Assembly (NCBI GenBank): GCA_945900685.1 | Contig: CAMDJS010000018.1 | Location: forward strand, 1 to 27,125 | Source of the DNA: Bordetella parapertussis | GTDB taxonomy: Bacteria > Pseudomonadota > Gammaproteobacteria > Burkholderiales > Burkholderiaceae_C | Length of the DNA: 27,125 nt | Direction: 5' to 3' | Position numbers and translations under genes: made by a program | The notes under the pieces: model-generated | The model's input: the letters and a program-made list of their open reading frames with translations, nothing else | What the model was told of the DNA's origin: nothing | The model's database searches: none | Part shown: positions 23,287 through 27,125 of the stretch, in pieces | Layout of the letters: every line of letters begins with the position of its first letter | Position numbering within the stretch: position 1 is the first letter of the stretch

Positions 23287-24183
23287 GTGCAGGAGTCCTC
23301 GGTTCAGCGTTGGGCATTGTTGGGCATTTGGGTGATTCCCGCCTTTTGGGCGATTAACTATTTGATTGCCCGTGTCGCACCAGGGATTGTGCAGCCGCAC
23401 ACCTTGGCCATGGGACGATTTTTCATTGTCGGTTTGGTGCTGGGCTGGGTCTGCCGACAAGAACTCTGGCAGCACCGCGATCACATCTTTGGCCAATGGC
23501 GCCAATACCTTGCGCTGGGTGTCATGGGCATGTTGTTTTGCGGCGCCTGGGTGTATGTAGCCGCCTTGACCTCACCAGCGATGAATATTGCTTTGATCTA
23601 CACATCCTCACCGGTCATGATCACCTTGGGTGCGGCTTTGTGGTTGCGTGAACGATTGCGAGCACCTCAGTTGATCGGCTTTATGCTGGCAATCACTGGC
23701 GTCTTACATGTGGTGCTCAAAGGTCAGTGGCTCTCTGTGTCTAGCGTCCAATGGGTGATTGGGGACATGCTGGTTTTGCTGGCCGCCGTCAGTTGGGCAT
23801 TTTTTGCTTTGTTGCAAAAACACTGGCCCACGCCATTGAGCGCATTCGCACGATTGGCCGTGATTTCTTTGGCGGGCTGTGTGGTGTTGAGTCCGTTTGT
23901 CATGTGGGAGTGGAGCGATGCGAGCCGCCCCGTATGGCATTGGCAGGCAACAGGTTTGGTGCTTGCAGCCGGTGTTTTTCCAGGCATTGGTGCGTATGCA
24001 ATTTACGCTTGGGCACAGCGCCATTTGGGCGCGAGCAAGGTAGGTTTGGCTTTGTATTTGAGTCCCTTATGGGGCGCTCTGGTGTCTTGGGGTATTTTGA
24101 ACGAGCCTTTAGGTTGGCACCATTTGATGGGTGCTTTGCTCATCTTGCCCGGGGTGGCACTCGCACAAAGAAACCATCGCTGA
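23287..24183 (+). CDS. EamA/DMT-superfamily transporter
   Basis: 298 residues with a GTG start three bases after the dusA stop. About ten hydrophobic helices are visible, in two repeated EamA halves: the first has LIYTSSPVMITLGAALWLRERL and the second has GLALYLSPLWGALVSWGILNEPL, the typical end of each repeat. These are inner-membrane exporters or importers of small metabolites (amino acids, nucleosides or others); the substrate is not predictable. It is translationally linked to dusA but unrelated in function. The fabI gene on the opposite strand ends 42 bases away, without a strong terminator between them. Confidence 0.9.
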   Translation: MQESSVQRWALLGIWVIPAFWAINYLIARVAPGIVQPHTLAMGRFFIVGLVLGWVCRQELWQHRDHIFGQWRQYLALGVMGMLFCGAWVYVAALTSPAMNIALIYTSSPVMITLGAALWLRERLRAPQLIGFMLAITGVLHVVLKGQWLSVSSVQWVIGDMLVLLAAVSWAFFALLQKHWPTPLSAFARLAVISLAGCVVLSPFVMWEWSDASRPVWHWQATGLVLAAGVFPGIGAYAIYAWAQRHLGASKVGLALYLSPLWGALVSWGILNEPLGWHHLMGALLILPGVALAQRNHR

Positions 24184-24225
24184 ATCGTCAAAACTCAGCG
24201 GATGGGTAACTGGTGCTTATGCCGT

Positions 24226-25026
24226 TTATTCCGCTATGCCCGGCACCACTTGGCTGAAACCGCCGTCCACATAAGTGATTTCAGCAGACACACCGGCTGC
24301 CAAATCTGACAGCAAAAACGCCGCCACGTTGCCCACATCTTCGATGGTGACGTTGCGCCGGATGGGCGACTGAGAAGCCACGACATCCAAAATCTTGCCA
24401 AAGCCTTTGATGCCTGAGGCCGCCAATGTTTTGATCGGCCCGGCGCTGATGCCATTGACCCGCATGCCGCGTTTGTGGCTGCCAAGCGATTCGGCCAAAT
24501 ATCGCACCGAGGCTTCGAGCGACGCTTTAGCCAAGCCCATGGTGTTGTAGTTGGGCACGTTGCGCAAGGCGCCCAAATAGGTAAGCGTCAACAGCGCCGC
24601 ATTGTCATTCAAATACGGCAAAAACGCTTTGGCCATGCCGGGGAAACTGTAGGCGCTGATGTCGTGGGCGATGGCAAAGGCTTCGCGGCTTAGGCCGTCC
24701 AAAAAATCACCGGCAATCGCTCCTCTCGGTGCAAAACCGATGGCGTGCACAAAGCCGTCAAACTTCGGCCAGACGGCGGTCAAACCAGCCACCAGCGCGG
24801 CGATTTGTTCGTCGCTGGAGACATCGCAGTCAAACACCAAACTCGATCCGAAATCAGCGGCGAATTCGGTGATGCGCTCTTTGAAGCGCTCGCCTTGGTA
24901 GCTGAATGCCAGCTCTGCGCCTTGTGCATGGCAAGCACGGGCAATGCCGTAAGCAATAGAGCGGTTGGACAAAACGCCGGTGATCAATAATCTTTTACCC
25001 GCTAAAAACCCTGATTTTGATTGCAC
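24226..25026 (-). CDS. fabI: Enoyl-[acyl-carrier-protein] reductase (NADH)
   Basis: 266 residues, GTG start with AGGAG eight bases upstream. It performs the last reduction in each fatty-acid elongation cycle. FabI signatures: [17 protein letters not shown] at the nucleotide site, HAIGFAPRG (Gly97, the position linked to triclosan sensitivity), Tyr150 and the active-site pair Tyr160-x6-Lys167 in [20 protein letters not shown], then [15 protein letters not shown]. Residue spacing equals the E. coli enzyme with an offset of four. It lies alone on the - strand, divergent from yejA with only 35 bases between the two starts, so the promoters must overlap coding DNA or each other. Confidence 0.97.
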   Translation of the reverse strand: MQSKSGFLAGKRLLITGVLSNRSIAYGIARACHAQGAELAFSYQGERFKERITEFAADFGSSLVFDCDVSSDEQIAALVAGLTAVWPKFDGFVHAIGFAPRGAIAGDFLDGLSREAFAIAHDISAYSFPGMAKAFLPYLNDNAALLTLTYLGALRNVPNYNTMGLAKASLEASVRYLAESLGSHKRGMRVNGISAGPIKTLAASGIKGFGKILDVVASQSPIRRNVTIEDVGNVAAFLLSDLAAGVSAEITYVDGGFSQVVPGIAE

Positions 25027-25061
25027 GTGGAAGCTCCTGAAAAATCTTGCAGAATTGTCGC

Positions 25062-26885
25062 ATGCGAATAATTTTGACTTTTGTTCTTTGCTTGCTGATC
25101 TCCCCGGCCCGGGCAGGCCACGCCTACGCCCAATTTGGCGACATCCAATACCCGCCCGGCTTCAAGCATTTCTCTTATGTCAACCCGGTCGCGCCCAAGG
25201 GCGGCAGCATCGCCATGGTGTCGCCATCTCGCGCCTCCAGTTTTGACAAATACAACCCGTTCACGCTCAAAGGCACGGCACCCCCGGCGATCAACAGTTT
25301 GATGCTGGAGACATTGCTGGTCGGCAACTTTGACGAACCGACTACCGCTTACGGTTTGCTGGCCGAGGACGTGACCGTGGCCGCAGACAAACTCTCGGTC
25401 ACCTTCAAGCTCAACCCGTTGGCGCGTTTTCACAATGGCGACCCGGTGCTGGCTTCTGACGTGAAGTTTTCTTTTGAGCGACTCACCAGCAAACAGGCCG
25501 CGCCGCAGTTCCGCACTTATTTCAGCGAAGTCAAGGCCTTGAACGTCATCGGTGAACGCGAGGTCAGGTTTGATTTCAAACGCGCCAATGCGGAATTGCC
25601 GCTTATCGTTGGAGGCATGCCGGTATTCAGCCAAAAATGGGGCGCAGAAAAACTTTTGGACCAGGTGGTCACCGACATTCCCATCGGCAGCGGCCCTTAC
25701 AAAATCGGCAAAGTCGATTTCGGCAAAGACATTGAATACGTGCGTGACCCCAACTACTGGGCGCGAGACTTGGGTGTGCGCAAAGGTATGTTCAATTTCG
25801 ATCGCATCACTTACAAGATGTACAAGGACACGACCGCGCAATTTGAAGGCTTTAAGGCGGGCGAGTTCGATTACATACAAGCCTTTGTGGCGCGCGAATG
25901 GGCGCGGGGCTACAAGGGCAAGTTGTTTGACAACGGCACGCTGATTAAAAAAGAACTCAAGCACGGTAACGCCGGGGACTTTCAAGGCTTCATGTTCAAT
26001 ACGCGTTTGCCCAAATTTCAAGACAAGCGGGTGCGTCAAGCGATTACCTTGGCCATGGACTACGAGTGGATGAACCGTCAGTTGTTCTACATGGCTTACA
26101 CACGGGTGCGAGGGTATTTTGTGGGCAGCGACTTTGAAGCTAAACCGCTGCCCGAAGCAGATGAACTGGCTTTGCTCGAACCCTTGCGTGGAAAGCTTGC
26201 ACCAGAAGTTTTTACCCAAGCCGCACCGTTGCCGCCACAAACCAACTTGGACCCGGCCTCCGGTCAAACCTTGCGCGACCATTTGCGTTTGGCGCGTGAC
26301 CTGCTGGCGCAAGCGGGTTGGACATACAAGGACGGCGCTTTGCGCAATGCCCAAGGCGAGGCTTTCACCTTGGAGTTTTTGGATAACTCCGGATCCATGG
26401 GGCGGGTGGTCACCCCTTTCGCAAAGAACTTGGAAAAACTGGGCTTCAAAGTGAACTACAAAGTGATTGACTTTGCGGTGCTGCAAAAGCGCTTGGATGT
26501 GTTTGATTTTGAGATCATCAGCAACCGCATTGGCGGCAGCGAAGCCCCGGGCACCGATTTGCTCGAGCGTTTTGGCTCCAAAGCCGCTGACACCGAAGGA
26601 TCGAGCAACGTCATCGGCGTGAAAGATCCGGCCATTGACGCCTTGTTGGACAAAGTGGTTGCCGCTCAAACACGCCCGCAATTGGTGGCTGCTTTGAAGG
26701 CGCTAGACCGGGTGTTGCGCCACGGTCATTACGCAGTACCGCATTGGTATGGCAGTGTGCACAGGGTGGCTTGGCGCGCCGGTCGCTTCGAGCAACCAGA
26801 CCTCACGCCGCGTTATTACCAGCCTGAATTCTGGGTCACATCAACCTGGTGGGGCAGCACAGCCAACCTGGTGGGAGAAAAATGA
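25062..26885 (+). CDS. yejA: ABC transporter substrate-binding protein, YejA-type (family 5)
   Basis: 607 residues from the ATG at 25062, which directly starts a signal peptide ([18 protein letters not shown] before GHAYAQFG); an upstream TTG at 25047 is less likely. The protein is periplasmic. Family-5 solute-binding features are present: [20 protein letters not shown], then [61 protein letters not shown] and a C-terminal [16 protein letters not shown]. The YejA group takes up peptides or microcin-C-like compounds with YejB, YejE and YejF. yejB follows one base after the stop. A long antisense reading frame covers it but is not a gene. Confidence 0.93.
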   Translation: MRIILTFVLCLLISPARAGHAYAQFGDIQYPPGFKHFSYVNPVAPKGGSIAMVSPSRASSFDKYNPFTLKGTAPPAINSLMLETLLVGNFDEPTTAYGLLAEDVTVAADKLSVTFKLNPLARFHNGDPVLASDVKFSFERLTSKQAAPQFRTYFSEVKALNVIGEREVRFDFKRANAELPLIVGGMPVFSQKWGAEKLLDQVVTDIPIGSGPYKIGKVDFGKDIEYVRDPNYWARDLGVRKGMFNFDRITYKMYKDTTAQFEGFKAGEFDYIQAFVAREWARGYKGKLFDNGTLIKKELKHGNAGDFQGFMFNTRLPKFQDKRVRQAITLAMDYEWMNRQLFYMAYTRVRGYFVGSDFEAKPLPEADELALLEPLRGKLAPEVFTQAAPLPPQTNLDPASGQTLRDHLRLARDLLAQAGWTYKDGALRNAQGEAFTLEFLDNSGSMGRVVTPFAKNLEKLGFKVNYKVIDFAVLQKRLDVFDFEIISNRIGGSEAPGTDLLERFGSKAADTEGSSNVIGVKDPAIDALLDKVVAAQTRPQLVAALKALDRVLRHGHYAVPHWYGSVHRVAWRAGRFEQPDLTPRYYQPEFWVTSTWWGSTANLVGEK

Positions 26886-26886
26886 C

Positions 26887-27125
26887 ATGTTGAGCTACAT
26901 ACTCAAACGCTTGCTGCTGATGATTCCCACGCTGTTTGGTATTTTGTTGCTGACCTTTGTGGTGATTCAGTTTGTGCCCGGCGGCCCGGTCGAGCAAATG
27001 GTGGCGCAATTACAAGGCCGTGACTCGGGCGGCGAGGGCGCTGCGGTCAGTGGCGCCGGTTACCGTGGCAGACAAGGCGTGGATGCCGAGCGTATTGCCG
27101 AAATCAAGGCGCTTTATGGTTTTGA
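26887..27125 (+). CDS. yejB: ABC transporter permease, YejB-type (partial, runs off the window)
   Basis: 79 codons and two bases are present; the rest lies outside. The N terminus MLSYILKRLLLMIPTLFGIL, then LLTFVVIQFVPGGPVEQMVA, is the first membrane helix of binding-protein-dependent permeases of the DppB/OppB/YejB type, followed by a periplasmic loop with GYRGRQGVDAERIAEIKALYGF that is typical of YejB. It is the inner-membrane channel half partnering YejA. The start is one base after the yejA stop, so translation is coupled. Confidence 0.93.
   Translation, partial: MLSYILKRLLLMIPTLFGILLLTFVVIQFVPGGPVEQMVAQLQGRDSGGEGAAVSGAGYRGRQGVDAERIAEIKALYGF

Noticed and set aside
25002..26681. 559-codon reading frame antisense to yejA
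   Set aside because: It lies fully opposite a well-supported yejA, its product has no recognisable domain or membrane pattern, and long antisense frames are expected opposite GC-biased codons.

Overview
The window looks like chromosomal DNA of a betaproteobacterium, most likely order Burkholderiales (perhaps a freshwater Comamonadaceae-type lineage of moderate GC). The reasons are the order infC-rpmI-rplT-pheS-pheT-ihfA-merR-tRNA-Pro, a polyhydroxybutyrate synthase/reductase pair, an LldP-type lactate permease, a YejA/YejB transporter and the style of the encoded proteins. The genus assignment is inference. Coding density is very high, no stretch over 300 bases lacks a gene, and no CRISPR array, insertion sequence or rRNA was seen.

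Positions 1-5430 are a core information-processing block on the + strand: the last codons of infC, L35, L20, both PheRS subunits, IHF-alpha, a MerR-type regulator and tRNA-Pro(GGG), closed by a strong terminator. Positions 5431-6924 are a more AT-rich run of small + strand genes: a secreted Adhesin_E-like protein, then a compact unit of a 69-residue zinc-ribbon protein whose 3' end overlaps a truncated hemoglobin, followed by a tyrosine-recombinase relic that stops before the catalytic domain and has a frameshift at an A6 run. This is the most unusual part of the window.

Positions 6921-8132 (- strand) hold an SDR dehydrogenase and a secreted PEBP-like protein. Positions 8288-12367 (+) hold formate-THF ligase, a di-heme cytochrome c peroxidase, a second Adhesin_E-like protein and an epoxide-hydrolase-type alpha/beta hydrolase, closely packed. 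Positions 12368-15452 (-) hold an orphan ParA-type ATPase coupled to a lipoprotein resembling the ClpP/crotonase fold, and a lactate permease behind its own terminator. Divergent from the permease is an acyl-CoA dehydrogenase (+), which converges on a zinc-ribbon Nudix hydrolase (-).

Positions 17364-24183 (+) hold maiA, pgeF, phaC, phaB, a zeta-crystallin-type reductase, dusA and an EamA transporter. The phaC-phaB pair makes (R)-3-hydroxybutyryl-CoA and polymerises it; no beta-ketothiolase lies beside it. The window ends with fabI (-), divergent from yejA and the start of yejB (+), components of an oligopeptide-type ABC importer.

Most genes are ordinary housekeeping or central metabolism. 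The parts worth a second look are the zinc-ribbon/globin/recombinase-relic unit, the ParA-lipoprotein pair, and several small dyads and AT-tract elements in promoters. No clearly new defence or mobile system is visible.
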